Assembly (NCBI GenBank): GCA_021613335.1
Contig: JAJTWR010000359.1
Span: 700,132-764,131 of the forward strand
Source of the DNA: Whitmania pigra
Lineage: Eukaryota; Annelida; Clitellata; Hirudinida; Haemopidae
Length of the DNA stretch: 64,000 nucleotides
Reading direction: 5' to 3'
Shown: positions 1-14,448 of the stretch, piece after piece
Position numbering within the stretch: position 1 is the first letter of the stretch
Layout of the letters: the number at the start of each line of letters is the position of its first letter
Translations under genes and position numbers: made by a program
The notes under the pieces: model-generated
The model's input: only the letters and a program-made list of their open reading frames with translations
Told to the model about the DNA's origin: nothing
Databases searched by the model: none

Positions 1-1914
1 GCGCAGTGCAAGAGGTGTTCACAGGCACAATCTCCTTCTTGTAATCAACAACCATGTTGCACAATTCAGGGTAAAACTGAGCATTGACTGGTAGGTCATA
101 AAATATAAGATGGTGAATGCCTCTTATGAAATACCTGAAAATAATATAAAAACTTTTGATGCAATAAACAGAAATGATAAAAATATGATCTCATAAATAA
201 GATCTCAATAAATTACCTGTAGTAAAAATGGAATCTCTCTGTGTATAGAAGGTACTTCATTCTTCCTTCAAAGAAAAACTGCCTGGCTCTTGAGACTCTC
301 TCTTTCTGAGTATATCTGGAGTTAAATATTTAAAAATCATTTCTGAGTATATCTGGAGTTAAATAATTAAAAATCATTTCTGAGTATATCTGGAGTTAAA
401 TAATTAAAGATCATTTCTGACTATATCTGGAGTTAAATATTTAAAAATCATTTCTGAGTATATCTGGAGTTAAATAATTAAAAATCATTTCTGAGTATAT
501 CTGGAGTTAAATAATTAAAGATCATGGTTTTTCTACACATTGCAATTCTGCACATATGATAACAATTTAAGGCCACTTTGAGCATGAATCGTCATTAAAA
601 GATGTTTACTCAACTAGTTATTCATCAATTAATTAATTTCCACCAACTCGCAAATCTCCTCAAATTCCAATTCCTCCTTCTTCATGTACTTCCTAATTCT
701 TATGAAGTCGTAATACGAAGGAATGAAGATGATGACGTGCTCCTCTGATGAATTCCTGAACGCAGGAAGTACCTGTGGGAATTGCAAGAAACTAATTGTA
801 GATATTAATATTACTTGATTGAATACTATTAGTCATTATTGTTAATTCATGTGTGAACCATTATTTAAAAACAGCATTTTGACTATGCAGTGTAAACAAA
901 CCCTTTTGATGAAAAATTGGAATCTCGCTTCAGCTGCATCTTCAATGCTTTTTGTGGTGAATCTTCTAAATGTCTGGTGGATCATCATCATGTCAGAATT
1001 ATTCAAATCAATTGCAATAATAATTCATCACAATCCAGCTCAGTTTTACTTCAGACTAAATCAAAATTAAACAAACCTGTGGCAGGCTGCTCAGAATGTT
1101 GCACATGGTCGGCTTTGAAATTGTGGGTGCAATAATGCACTTGCCTTTGTAGTTTGATGCTGAAAATTATTAATTTAATTAATAATTAATGATGATAAAA
1201 TGACATAATTAATGCTGATAAAATGATATAATTAATCATGATATAGCAATATATTTACGTGATGCCATAAATTGCATTCAAGTATGATACCTTATTTACA
1301 TTAATTACACCAAGTTGAAATATCAACACCTAAATGGAAATGCACAAATAATTACCAAAATTTTGAAAAACTCCATTTATTTCAGGAGTTTGGAAGGAGC
1401 TAAAAATCAAGGTCTGTCTGTAAAGAGATTGCCTGAAACAACATAAAATAAGCCATCAATATAGAAACCATATGTTGTGTTTTAAATCATTTTGACAAAT
1501 CACTACAAAGATTTGTTACAATTATGGAGACATTGGCACTGAGAACTAAAGAATCATCTCTAACCATCCGTTAATGTACCAGTCCTTAATTCTTGCAATA
1601 TCTGCTGCAAATTTGCCATCGGGCTGTTTGTTGAGATGGTTAAGAACAGTCTAAAGAGGAACAAATTACTTAATGTAAATTAAATGATAATAAAGTAGTA
1701 ATATTTGTAAATAGTTTCAAAAATACACACTTACCACAACATTATTCCAGTTCTGCATGAGCAGCACGTCTGATTGGTCAAGGATTAAAACTTCAATCGA
1801 CGACAAGAACATGTGATCACCTGCCATCTTCTTTCCTTTCCTGTTGCAACAAACAGCAAAATAAGATCTGGTAGAGCTATTACTAAACAAATAAGTCCGA
1901 TGTGGTTGCAATAC

Positions 1915-1958
<44 letters not shown>

Positions 1959-4900
1959 TGATTTAATCAAAGTTGACAGAAAATTCAAGAAATATTTCGA
2001 GATTTTGAACACTTAAATAAAAGTTCATTAATTGAAAAAGTTTAAATTAGAGTCCTAAAAACTTACTCCTCCGGTTCAACAACCTCTTTGAGACCAAGTG
2101 GAGAAGCGATGATGATGTCAGACGAATAAAACTCATTGTACAGCTTCAGTGTCTTCTTGGCGATGGAGATTCCAATCTTAAAGTTTTCATCTGTGTTGCC
2201 AACAAAAGTCTGCTCAAAGTCGTCTGTGAAATGTAAATATAATTTTTTATTACTTAAAATCTCATTTACAAGTCAAAATTTCAAATCTTTTTGAATTTCT
2301 AATCACAATATTGTGATATGTATAATAAAATGCAGATTAAATTAAATTTTAAATCATATAAATAGCATTTCAGTAATTCTCTAGAACAACGACTGTATGT
2401 TTTTCTAACCTGGTTTCAAACCTCTCTTGAGTTCTTCATCAGGAGGACCAAACTCTTCCATGAAACGAATCTTTTTAGAAACCATCGTCTAAAAGAAATC
2501 ATTTCAATTACTTTTTGAAAGAAATTCACATTATTAACTCGAAATAAATACTAATAGTCCTCTGCTTACCCTTATTTTTAAAATGTTAATCAAGCTGCTT
2601 ATTATTAATGTGAGGATTATTATATTTTAAAATGTCAAAATATTAGTAAATAATTCTTATAATAAATATCAACCTTTTCAGACGAATCAGCTTTTTGGAG
2701 GAGATGAATAAAAATGTCAACAATTTTCAGTACACAACTTCTGAATGGGACTACTATCAGAACCTTTGGTCTTGCATAGCCCTGGTCTTGAATATCTCTT
2801 TAAAATCATTTATATAATATTTATAACCATTAAAATGAAATCATTATGAATGTAAAACATAAAATCATTAAAATAAACAAAACATGTCGACTCCAAGATT
2901 CACTAATCACAAATATTCAACAACAGCTCAACAATAGTTATCGTATAAGTAATATCCATGAGGAGTAATGTTTTTTGTTAACTTGGAATGTCTTTCGTTA
3001 CTTTCCAAATTAACATGTTAGCAGCATATCAAGCGTATAATTTTGGAGGATAACATCGGTTTAAACGAGCACCTGTCATCATCACCATCATCTTTGTTTT
3101 TCTTTTTCTTCTTTTTTAACTTTTCAATTTTTTCTTTAATTTTTGTGTTGTTTTTGATGACAATGTTTCTGATCCTGACATAAATTAATTATAGGTTGAA
3201 TAATAGTAATGATAATAATAATAATAGTAATAATAATAATAATAATAATAATATAAATTTTAGAACAAAATAACAAAAAGGTTGTCTTCTTGATAAGAAT
3301 TATTAGAATGAATCCAATATGAATCAATAAATGCAATTAGGACACACACATTTAAATGTTATATGTTTATTTGCATACTTTGTGACATGGTTAAGGGCAT
3401 GTAGGCAATACAAGAACATGAGATCATCTCCATTGTTGAAAGTTCTGCTTGGAAAGTACAAATCCTAGGATGGTTAATTTAATTTATTTTAATTAAATAT
3501 TTGTATAGACTATCAACTTTTTCTAAACTGCATAAAAAGATTTTAAAAGCCATTTTGAAAATATTAAGAACTAAAACACATCTGAATGACAAGTGTGCAG
3601 GTTGGTCGAATGTGTAGCATTCCTGCATGTGGATGTAATAACAGTCATTATGTGTTGTGTTTGCAACCCAGCCTGCACTGCCAGGGAGGGCCCTCGGGTA
3701 GGGGTGCTATGTAAATGGTGGATCGATTAAGAAGTGCCTTCACATCCTATCTGGATACATAAGGCACTCAAAAAATGGGCTAAATACAAACAAATACAAA
3801 AGTGATCTCAAATAACAAGCAACTGACTGCATAACCATTGATGATTGGAAACAGATTTTCTTGTATCTCCGACATGCAACCTGAAAATGAACAAGTAACT
3901 CTAACAACTCAACCAATAAATGCACGCAACAACAGGAAATAATCAAATATAATAAATATGAATAATTTTATTGCATCTTCACTGAAAGAGAGCATTGGCT
4001 TAAGTGGTCTTAATACTATTCAAAGCAAAGAAAATCTAGTTGGGATCACAACAAGTGATAGCAAAACTACAAAGTTATTATTTAAATTGAAATTTATATT
4101 GTTTACAAAACAAATTAGAAATTCAATGACAGAAAGTAATGAAATATGCAAAAAATTAAAAAATGCTGGCAAAAAAACAAAATACCTGATTTTGATGTTG
4201 GTGAAAATGTTGAAAATTTTTGAGGTAGTGTTTTAAATTGGTTGATGATGTAGTTTTTAACCTGAAATTTAATTATTGCAGTGTTAAAAAATAAAATTGC
4301 AAATAATTTTTTTATTAATAAGAAAAAATTAAAAAATGAAAGTAGAAATACTGAAGCAAGTGAAAGTAGAAATTAACAATTGAAACTTACGCATGACTTT
4401 TTAAGATCGACATCTTCAAACTGAAATGAAGGAGCAGCTAATATGGGTGGGTACATCACTGTTGCCTCCCCAAACAGAGGAACCTAAGAACAATGATATT
4501 ATACAATGATACAGTTTAACACTATCAAAGTATAAGTAATGTGTCTTTTATATTGCATTATGGATGTTCCAATTAATTAATGCAGGTCATGTTACCAGCC
4601 AAAAAGAATCGAGATAACCAAAAATGATGGCTGTATATTAACATGTTCTTGAAATTTCTTTATGAGCAGAATGTGCATTAATAAGTGAGAATGTACATGT
4701 TTTAGTTGGTTTTACTTTTTCTTGACTGAGAGCTTTCTCTTAATCAGAATAGCTACTTAACATCTTTTTTTTTAGAAAATACACAAATATCTACAGTGAG
4801 ATATTTCTCAGACGAGATTGAGGAAAGTGAATTGGGTTTGGTGACGATATTGGTGAAATATTGTTAAATTCTGGTCACCTGCATTTTCTCCATATTCCAT

Positions 4901-6265
4901 TTGAATGGCTTGAGGAGAGAAGCAGCCACTTTGATATCCAACGTGTGACCAAAATGCTCCTTGTAAGGATCTGCATCACCAATATTTGTTTAAAATAAAA
5001 CAAATATCATCTTATTACCATCATCATCTTAATATCAACATCATTTATTTTTTTTGCAATATTAAACTAATATTTATACTGATGCATTATAATAACTTAT
5101 GCATAATTAATTGCACCCTTAATACTCAATGGTTATGGTGCTTTTATAGATGAACATATTACCATTATTATCCTCATGCTTGCATTACCCACCTGTTATA
5201 GCAACAATTTGATCATCATCTTCAGATTCAACATCTTCATCATCGTCATCATCAATACCCTCTTCAACTTCTTCATCTATTTCAGATAAGTTTGCTTCAT
5301 CCATGTTATCATCATCATCATCACTATCATCATCCTGATCCTCAATATCATCTTCTTCTTCATATTTCTCTTCTTCCTTTTTATTACCATCATCATCACA
5401 AGCTATTCAAAAAAATTAGTAAAGAAAGTAATTCATTTAGAATCTCAAACAATCCAAACATAATTGAACTGTTTAATGGCCAACAGAACCAAAGACTGGA
5501 TTGCTTAAAATCTATCAATAACCAAAACAAACCTTCTGCAACATTTCTCTTGACTCCAAACAAGTTGATGAACTCCTTGTAAGGATTACCAGCCTCTTCT
5601 TCATTCTCATCATCCATTTTCCTCAGAACTCCTTCATCTGTGATTTTCTAAAAAAAAAAAAAGATGCTAAGTAATTTTAGCCTATACTGACCAAACAATA
5701 ATAAACAGCAATCCAAATGCACAAATATAAATCAATTCAGTAATATTGAACTTGCAATTTAATTAATCATCTATTGAATAATGACATTAAATTATGAACT
5801 ATAAAAACATTATTTCAGGATTTACCTTTGCTTCAAATTCTTTTTGTTGATATTGTCTTTCTGAGAAATATTTCTTTTTAAGTTGTTTTTTTGTTCTAAG
5901 AAAAAATGAAATTTATCATGAAGTTATGAAATGTAGAAAACACATATTGATTTGGACAAACAAAAACCAAACACCACAAACAGTAAATAAGGTTATAATT
6001 AAAAAAAAAAAAAAAATTAAAAATGTTTCTTGGACTGATGTTAACCTTGAGTTTAATTTATTAGCACAACACATTTACAATTTAAAAATTTAACATTTGT
6101 CAAATACTTAGATAAATAGCCTTACAAAACTTTGTCTTGCGAGCCTTCCATTTTGCGTTTTTTCTTTGGTCTTATATCTCTTTCAAAACGCTTTCTTTTT
6201 TGACCCTTAAACTTTTGTTTATCATTTTTATTGTGAGAGAGCTTCTTCTTCCCCGTTTTAGCCAT
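1..6265 (-). CDS. UTP25: U3 snoRNP-associated protein UTP25 (DIEXF/DEF homologue), 3' end cut by window
   Basis: UTP25 is a helicase-like protein of the small-subunit processome in the nucleolus, needed for 18S rRNA maturation. The start is the ATG at 6265-6263, which opens a very basic N-terminus (MAKTGKKKLSHNK). Exons read on the minus strand lie near 6122-6265, 5826-5900, 5540-5645, 5170-5402 (long Asp/Glu-rich stretch), 4880-4975 (DPYKEHFGHTL), 4398-4485, 3350-3468 (LYCLHALNHVTKY), 3066-3180 (Lys-rich), 2684-2795 (GYARPKVLIVVPFR), 2411-2490, 2069-2224 (SSDIIIASPLGLK), 1734-1842 (LILDQSDVLLMQNW), 1538-1652, 1375-1432, 1082-1170, 648-773, 213-303 and 1-136. The order and the motifs match the whole family domain. 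The C-terminus runs off the left edge. Exon borders are approximate. A SINE and several simple repeats sit in its introns. Confidence 0.93.
304..525. repeat. 37-bp tandem repeat, six copies, in a UTP25 intron
   Basis: Six head-to-tail units begin at 304, 341, 378, 415, 452 and 489. Each starts TTCTGAGTATATCTGGAGTT and ends in an AT-rich segment. Units differ at only a few positions (ATATTTAAAAATCA against ATAATTAAAGATCA), and the variants alternate, which suggests expansion as a two-unit block. Confidence 0.9.
1913..1957. repeat. (TAA)n microsatellite
   Basis: An uninterrupted run of TAA triplets lies in a UTP25 intron. A similar interrupted run lies at about 3200-3252. Confidence 0.9.
3595..3805 (+). 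mobile_element. tRNA-derived SINE, copy 1 (UTP25 intron)
   Basis: The 5' part resembles a tRNA promoter: box A-like GGTCGAATGTGTAGC, then box B-like GTTTGCAACCC about 50 bases on. A conserved body follows (CTGCACTGCCAGGGAGG, then GGTGCTATGTAAATGG) and a 3' section ending in ACATAAGGCACTC and an A-rich tail. The same body recurs on the minus strand at 29870-30045, 36220-36395 and 56879-57054, and in a variant with a TTA tail at 14170-14450. That makes this a family rather than a chance match. Confidence 0.8.
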
Positions 6266-7272
6266 TGACAATAATTTAGAAAATGGTACTCCGCACGTGA
6301 ATAATCCTAGCGATAAATACTTTCTTGTTTTGATAAAACCAATCCAAAACATTGACATAAAAATTCTAATTCAATAAAATATTTTGATTTATAAAAATAA
6401 ATATATTTCACTACTTGTAATGTGCTTTGTGAATTATTATTGTTATACTTTATAAAGCATAACATATGTAATCGTGGATTAAAACATTTAGAAGCAAGGC
6501 AGCTTTAAAGAGCTGTAGTTACTAATCCAGGGCCATTGTTTGGGTTTGACTTCAGATTTAACGCAACAAAAAGATCATCTCAAGTAGTGCGAGGGCTTGT
6601 CCGTTTCGAAAAAGTTCAATTGATGTCCCTTTCCTAACCTATTCCCAGAATTGCTTATCCTAACCCGTTAAAGTATCAAGAGAAGGTGACCGGGAAAGCT
6701 TCACACATTAATTATAAGCTGTTTTTTTTATCCTCTTCAAAAATGTTAGAACGAAGTGCAATAATCTAATGACAAGCTGTATTATTTTAAATGTCCGTAA
6801 TGATCAGAACAGCTGATATAAATTTCTGGCCTTAATTTGTGTGTATCCCATAGCAATATGGTATTGGAAAATCAAGAATATGATTTTGAAATTTGAGCAG
6901 GTCTCAAAGTTGTACCGGTCCCTCAAGTATATCCACCCTTTTGGCAGCCCTAACAATGAGACTCATCACATGGGTGACCAAGCAATCAGTTTAGTCTGTG
7001 TTACACTTTATAATTGACACAGTTACCACACAAATGCAGAAATAAATCATGGACACTACTGTTCCACAGAGGAAATTGACCATTAATAATTTCTGAAAAG
7101 TTGTCATCATCAATTACAAATATTTTTACTTTTTGTATGGTCTGGTTTTATTCATATATTTACATAAGGTCAAAGGCATGAAGTAATGTTGAGAATATCT
7201 TAGCTATGTTTACAACATAGACGTCAGAGGAAATCTCAAAAACAACTCTCCACAAAAGAATCTTTGCTTAAG
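6266..7272. other. Intergenic region between UTP25 and IMMP1L
   Basis: I see no convincing gene here. It holds the 5' flank of UTP25 and the presumed 3' untranslated part of IMMP1L. There is no obvious repeat. Confidence 0.5.
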
Positions 7273-8611
7273 TTACAATACGCCCACAGAATCCAAAGGC
7301 CATATCTGAAATGAAAAGAACAAAACATTAAATGCACATTGAAATAATTGAGGTTTCCTGATTACTATTGTCTGACCCTAAGAAAAGCTCTGCCCTGAAT
7401 AAGAGCATAAGGAACTGGTCCAAAAGATGAAGAATCCTTTGAGTTGCTCCTGTTGTCACCTTCAAGCCAAACATGACCTTTGGGAACCTAGGTGAGAAAA
7501 ATATTTCTTTGAAATTGATGTAATGATTCAAATTTATATCATACAATATCGTTAGAGTTGCTCGATATACATTAGTATATGTGACATACCTATAACATTA
7601 GGATTAGATTGATATATTCCAAGGTTTGGTAGATGATTAACAAGAAAGCACTATTCAGCATGTACTTAAGTTATTGAGGATAATGAATATTCAGGATATT
7701 CACATATATGTAGGTCATCGAACTATAGCTTACATACTTTCATATTATTTATTAATGTGTTAATTATAAATCGATTGTTTTAATTATTTTTGGATAACAT
7801 GTCACAAATAATAGCAATTATCAACCTCAAATTAGAAAATGCAAATGCTCATTGATAAAGCTCAATTACCACATAATGACTTCGACCATCTTCGTAATGT
7901 TTGAGTCCTATATATTCACCTTCCATTGCAACAACTCTCTTGCAAATGTTCAATTGAGGATCTGAAGGTGATTTGCAGATGACGACATCCCCACTTAAAA
8001 CAGTAAATTTGACTTAGCTCAAAGCCTCATATTTCAAATCAATAAGAGCAGTTTTGTAAAAACAACCAATCAAATTTGCAGCATTTCAAAGTTTCTTTCA
8101 GTTCATGTAAAATGTACATTCATTTTAGTTTGAGAAATGCAACTAATTCCAGCTTAATAAATTATAAAAATTTCATATAGTAAATACTATAATAAAATTA
8201 CATTGAATTAAATATTACTTTTTAATTTTGCGAGACTTCACTGACAGTTTTTCTACTAAAACGACGTCATTTGGCATTATGTTTGGCATCATCGAGGGGC
8301 CAGAGCACTGTAAGAAAATTACTAATTAAGACCTAAATATTCATCAATATTCATATTCTAAAACAATCACAAACTGAGTGGAATATCAAACAAAACTTAA
8401 AATGCTGCTATTAAATGATTTAATGGCACTTGGTGCCACATTTTATTTAATTACCTTTCAAGCTTGATATAATTTGAAAAATAAAACTAACCATCGCAAT
8501 TTCCCCAATGAAACTAGAGGTGCAATGAGTCATACAAGTGATGGAGATTGCAATGATTCCATAACGACCCACAAATTTCGACAGCCCCTCGAGCTTTTTG
8601 AGATAAGACAT
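7273..8611 (-). CDS. IMMP1L: Mitochondrial inner membrane protease subunit 1
   Basis: This serine protease of the signal peptidase I family cleaves sorting peptides from proteins delivered to the intermembrane space. Exons are 8611-8492, 8307-8219, 7993-7870, 7487-7377 and 7305-7273. Their lengths sum to 477 bases (158 residues plus stop) and all phases agree. Catalytic Ser45 lies in CSGPSM and catalytic Lys88 in NICKRV. The conserved [12 protein letters not shown] follows, then [13 protein letters not shown]. The human protein is 166 residues, so this is full length. I chose the ATG at 8611 over an in-frame ATG at 8677 because it leaves a family-sized N-terminus. The last 11 residues come from a short terminal exon; reading through the preceding donor would instead give a stop three residues later. 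Confidence 0.93.
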
Positions 8612-8962
8612 TAAACAAAACAAAAATAATTTACAACTAAATGCGGACTTCCATAACACAGAGGTCAACATTATCAACTTTCTTTGAGTTAACTTACTTA
8701 TAAACGGTAATAATTAATTGTGCGTATACTACTACTAATAATAATTTTAATCACATTATCCAAAATAAAAATAGATATATATCTATCTTAATTGTGCAAT
8801 TAAGTTCAATCTAGTTGCCATTCGACATCTCCGTCCTTTCCATCTCCCATTTGATAAGTCCGTTCTGACAGATCAGTTTGAAGAAGTAAGATATGACTCA
8901 ATCAATTCGTATTTATTTTAGAATTTATGAATAGGAAAGAAACTGCGACTGTTCATTTTTAA

Positions 8963-11900
8963 TTATACTATGGCAATCAATTTTGTAAGCTGTTTCTGTC
9001 GAGAATCAGGTAGTGTCTCGTAAAGTTTGAATCCAAGAGCACATTCCAAATCTGTTTGTTTGTAGAAAAGAACGTGCGATCTCACTGGCTACAAAATCAT
9101 AACAGCAAACATCACTTATAAATTTATATCAGCAAATGATCTGTAAACAAGTAAGCAAACCTCTTCCCAGTTATTTATCTCCTGTGCATATAACTTCCTC
9201 CATCTCTTGTGTGAGTCAGTCATTTCAACAGAAGAAAATAAGAATTGATTAAGATAATGAATGGTAACCAAGTATGGAATTGGAGTTTTTGTTTGTGTGA
9301 ACCATCTAATTTTGAGGCTGTGATAAAATATCTTAATGAGAGATATGTTGTTCCCATCCTTAGAGTTTAGCAATTTCTTGATATCACAAGGGAGCTGTTG
9401 AATTATCATTTATCCAGCTTAAACATTATTTATAATTCGTAATTTAGAAGTTTTAGAATAAGGAATTCAGCAAAGATAAGCAAATGGTCAACATACCTGA
9501 CTCAAGGGAAGGAAGAGATAGCGGGCAACTTCAGCTCTTTTCAACCACATATGCTGCCATAAGGAACCAGCATCATCATCAAACATAAATAATGGCAATA
9601 AAACCATAATGTCAAAAACTGGGATTCCGCCAAGATAATGCAAGTATACTTCCAAGAATGAATCATACAGTTCCTTTAAAAATGCCTGCTCTACCCTTCC
9701 ATGCTTCTTTTGGTCCTTAATGTAAACCTCCACAAGTTGATCCAGATAAGAATATGTCACCCCATTCTCTAATTCCTTACCAGCTGAAATTATTATTTAA
9801 GAAATTCTTAACATTGACCATGTGATATTATTTAAGAAATTAATAGTAAAGTAAAAACTTTTACTAGTAGTCTCAACAATATTAAGGATTACCAAAAGAA
9901 CAATAGTGAGCATAAAATTAGATTTTATCAAAAAAGAGCAACTTTGAACCTGCTACAACAGCTTGAATCAACCTGGCAAATTTTAACTGAGTAGGAATCT
10001 GATGCAAAACTTCTGGCCTGCATTTCTCAAAGAGTAATGAAGCTCTTACAGAATGGCTGCAGAGTTCTTCCAAGTTTTTAACCACAGCATAAAGCTCTGG
10101 ATTTTTTCTACAATAAGTTCAGAATAAAAAATCAAACCATTCCTTTGCAAATATTATTCAATAGCATCAATAATGTTACTAAAAATATGTTTCTAACTTA
10201 GATTGGTTGTGGAGGCCATAAAGATGTCTAAGAGGTTCAAGCAGCCAATCACGCCTCATGACCATTTTGTCGCACATTCCCGCCATCATACATTTCATCC
10301 TGCATCCAGCAAGTGAATTTCTGAATTAAAAAAAAGTTGCTGAGTTTTAATATGGAACTTATAAATAACAATGTGTTGAAGAACCAGGAAATTATAAATG
10401 AATCTGTCAAAGAATCTGTAGCTTATAAATAACAAGGTGTTAAATAACCTGGAACTTGCAAGATCTTCTTCATTGAAGAATAATTGAACATAGGCATTGC
10501 CCATGTTTGAGAGATTATTGAAAATGTCACTACCAAAATCAATCAAGGGAGATCTCTTTGTATCAATGATGAAACTGCTTTGAAACTTCTGAGTTGTTTC
10601 AGGGCATTCAAAGACATCCCTAAATTAAAAAATGAATGAGATGATTTTAAAAAACTGTCTAAAAATTCACCTAATCTGGTTCTTAACAGATCTACATAAT
10701 TGGTAACTAAAAAATATATTAAACCCATCATTCAAAAATTATCCATTGAAAATAAATAAAACTGTGCACCTGAAGAAATCTTTGCTAAAAATAACATCCA
10801 CAATCATCTCGGAAGCTATGGCTTCATCACCCTGGTGCAGATATGTTAACAGATTCAATGCCACCTTGTGATAAAAAACAGCACTGAGATGACCTTTGTG
10901 TTCCAAAGAACCCGTGAGTTGCTTGGTCATTCTAATGAGGAAATACACAAAATGAGCTTCAAATCTTGAAAACCAATTTTTGCTCAGAGCAGACGTATTG
11001 TTTGCAGAAATAAATTTTGAGAGGTAAACTTCAATCTCAGGATGTTTCAACACTTTCATAAGAATCTAACAAATAATGAATTGAAATAATTAACATTAAG
11101 CATTACAATAACTAATGTATGTAATAAAATCATAAAAGTATGGTCCTACCCCTCTGTTGCCAAAACATGGTTCAGCTAGAGTAAGTGCCAGCCTAGTTAG
11201 TGCCACCAGAAATGAAGTCGTGGAAAGAGGGTCGACCACTGGGTGCCACTTAATGTTGGGTGGAGATAATGGAGATGGTGAAAAAAACTGCGGTGAAGTT
11301 GATGATTTTGTTGGAGGAATGAGTGCCACTCTATGCACCTCCAAATGCGACGACACCAATTTCTTGGTCACAGTTTTGGGTTGTCCGTCATCAGGCAATG
11401 AATCCAAAACATGAAAAGGATTAGCCCACAGCGACTCAAGTGACTTAAATGAGGCACACGATTCTCCAAGACTTTCATTCTGCTCAGCACCTGTGATGAT
11501 GGAAGAGTTAACCCTGAGGAAGCTCACAGCTCTCGTAAAGGACATGGAATGCAAGCATGGTTCAAGGGTATGAGCCACAAATTCTGAAGCTTCTGCAGCC
11601 AACTTTTGATGAAACTGAGAAATGAAAATCAATGTAAAAAATTAGTAATTAACTGACTGCCAAAGACACAATTTTATTCAAATCCAAACACAAAAATAAT
11701 TTTATGTCACTCACTTTGGCAAAACAAGTGGCAGCACAGTTTAATGAAGATGCCAGCACACTGGATGTTGAATATTTCTACAAGTTAAGGTTGCCATTTT
11801 GTAAGAAAATAAAAATTTGGCAACTTGTTATTCTCACCTGCAGATAATATTGAGACATGAAATCATTGATGCACTTCTTGCAGATGATAATAATGAGGTT

Positions 11901-14412
11901 AACAAGCTCTGAAAATTCTTGATAAGATTCATTGGGCAGTATTAAATGGCTAAATAAATGGAGTTTAAAGTAATTATTAGCATGTTATAAACCTCTGACG
12001 AGATATCATCTATTTGATAATGTCTTACTGTGGTTCATTTTGGTTATCTCCAGGTAATGAGTTTATCCCAGCCTCTGCAAAAGACAAGAGTAACGAAGCT
12101 TCATTGGTGCTGTACATCTCATCAGGAAGCTTGGAAAGTGCATACAATCTTGTAACTAGGAACCCTTTACACATTCTGAGAATAAGCACAGAAAAACTTA
12201 CAATTTGAACTTTCATTGAGAATATCTCATTCATTGTATACAATTAAACAACATACAAATATAATGTATATAATTGTATGAAAAGGAACTTTATTCTAAT
12301 AGTATTGACAAAAATGCAGGCACGATATGTATGTAAATTGTAGGCAAGGACATAACAGCAGTGCAATGATCAATGTTTTATGAGTGATTATTCAAAAACT
12401 TACTTGAATTTCTCATAAGCCAATCCATATCTGAGAAGGACAATAAAAAGCCTCAAAGACTCAAAATACAAGCTTGAACTAGAGATGCCTTGTTGAAGGT
12501 ATTGAAAAACATTGTCGGCATATTTCTTAAGCTGCATTGTTTGAGTTTGAAATTAATTTAAATACTTTAAGGTATGTGATCAAACAACAAATATAAAACC
12601 CTTATTTACCACATAATTGGCAATATTGACATCCGAACTCGCTAGAACTCTCAGAAGCCTGATAACTTTAGACTTCGAAACTATTTTTCTAAGTGTCAAG
12701 CAGCCTAGGAAAACAAAATAATAATAATAATAAATGCAATATAATTACAAATTTCAAAAACATCAAGAGATCTCAAGTTGTCTAAACCATTAATAACTGG
12801 TAATTACCATCTTCAAGAGTCAAGAATTCATTCACAAGTGAATCCGTGAGCTGTTGATAATGAAGGGTGTAAGGAGAATTGTCGTGTTCATGGTGGAGGT
12901 GATGATGTCGATAGATCCTGATGACAATATCGAGCAGGTTGTTCACCATTGCAGTTTGCAGGCGGAAGTAGTTCAAGAGGTAAGCGATTCGAGGCAGAAG
13001 AATCATGTTTAACAGGCCCTAGAGAATATGAACATTAAAATACATATTTTTCAACAAAAATGATACAATAACAATACAGCTAGACAAAAATAATTTCAAA
13101 ACATACAAGTTCCAAACGTACCACATTTTGTTTTAAAAAGTTCAAATATTTAAAAAACCACATCAAAGAAACCTACTTCTATCATGTCCTTCTTGAAAAC
13201 TTCCTCAACTTTCAAAGAATTGTTTCCATTCGTCTGATTTGTGTTGACATCATCAACTAAACTTAAGTCCTCATTGGTGGCATTCATCACTGGCTGCTCG
13301 TATCCTCTGAACCAGGTGAAGACGTGATCGAGTGCACTCTAAATGCATTAAAACCTATTGTCAAATTGATTCATGTTCCTTCGATGTAATGCTTAAGTAA
13401 TCACCGTTGCTATTGCAATTTATATTAAATAATAAGTATAATAAGTAAAATATAAATTGTTACATTCATTAAGTCCAGTCATTATTATTCGGTTATTTTT
13501 TGCTGACATCTACTTCTATAGAAGATATAAATATTATATTCACTTCATCTTCAGAATTAACGAGTAGTGCATGAAGAAGTTCAACTGCTGAGATGATGAC
13601 GCTCTGAGCCGATGAATCCAGAGCTGCTCGTGCCAGGAGACCAACATCTCCACTGACCAGAACTGGAATGATGCCATTTGATAATCGTCCATGGAAGCAT
13701 CCCAACTTAGCCTATATTATGAAAATGTAAAATTAATTTTTTTAATAATAGTAATAAAATTTTGCACAATAAACGATAAATACATGCACAATAGAACAGA
13801 CTTGCAGTTAATGATGAAAATAAAAATAAATATTTAATTTAATTTAAAACCACCTGCTTCACAATGCAAGAAAGCATTTTTAGTCCAAAATCTTGCTGCT
13901 GATTGAAAGAGCTTCTGATTAAGAGGAAGATCTCTTGCAATGTGTATCCTCCTCTCTGAAAATTAAAGAAACATTTTGATTTAAAATAAATTACATTTAT
14001 TCATAAATGTCAATAAATTAACTACCTTATACAAAACAAAGAATGCAAACATTAAATTTGTTTAAGTTAACATAAATTTATTTAATTATTTGCTAATCAG
14101 TAAAAAGAATCAGTTGATCAATGTGACATGAAAGGATGGATTAAACTGGTCATCCACAAGAATGCGACAGCGGAACAGATTTGGTGAGCAAGTTAGCTCA
14201 GAGAGTAGTGCGCCTGCGAATGACAGTAAAAACACCAGTCATTACTTCTTGTGTTCGAAACACAACCTGCACTGCCACAAAGGGATCCTTGAATGCGGTG
14301 CTATACAAATGGTTGAGCACCCCTCGTGCTTACGGCATTATACAAATAAACTTATTACTATTATTATTATTAATATTATTATTTTATTATTATATTATTA
14401 TTATTATTATTA

Positions 14413-14448
<36 letters not shown>

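Noticed and set aside
304..525. Regular direct repeats that could suggest a CRISPR array
   Set aside because: The units are contiguous with no spacers, and the context is an intron of an animal gene.
849..1135. Overlapping plus-strand ORFs
   Set aside because: They lie across UTP25 intron and antisense exon and have no support.
5292..5582. Plus-strand ORF rich in His
   Set aside because: It is the antisense of the Asp/Glu-rich exon of UTP25 (GAT/GAA codons read backwards as ATC/CAT).
11157..11414. Plus-strand ORF inside RPAP1
   Set aside because: It is antisense to a well-supported long RPAP1 exon and has no motif of its own.
14170..14290. Possible tRNA gene (box A and box B present)
   Set aside because: It does not fold into a proper cloverleaf by eye and is followed by the SINE body shared with other copies.
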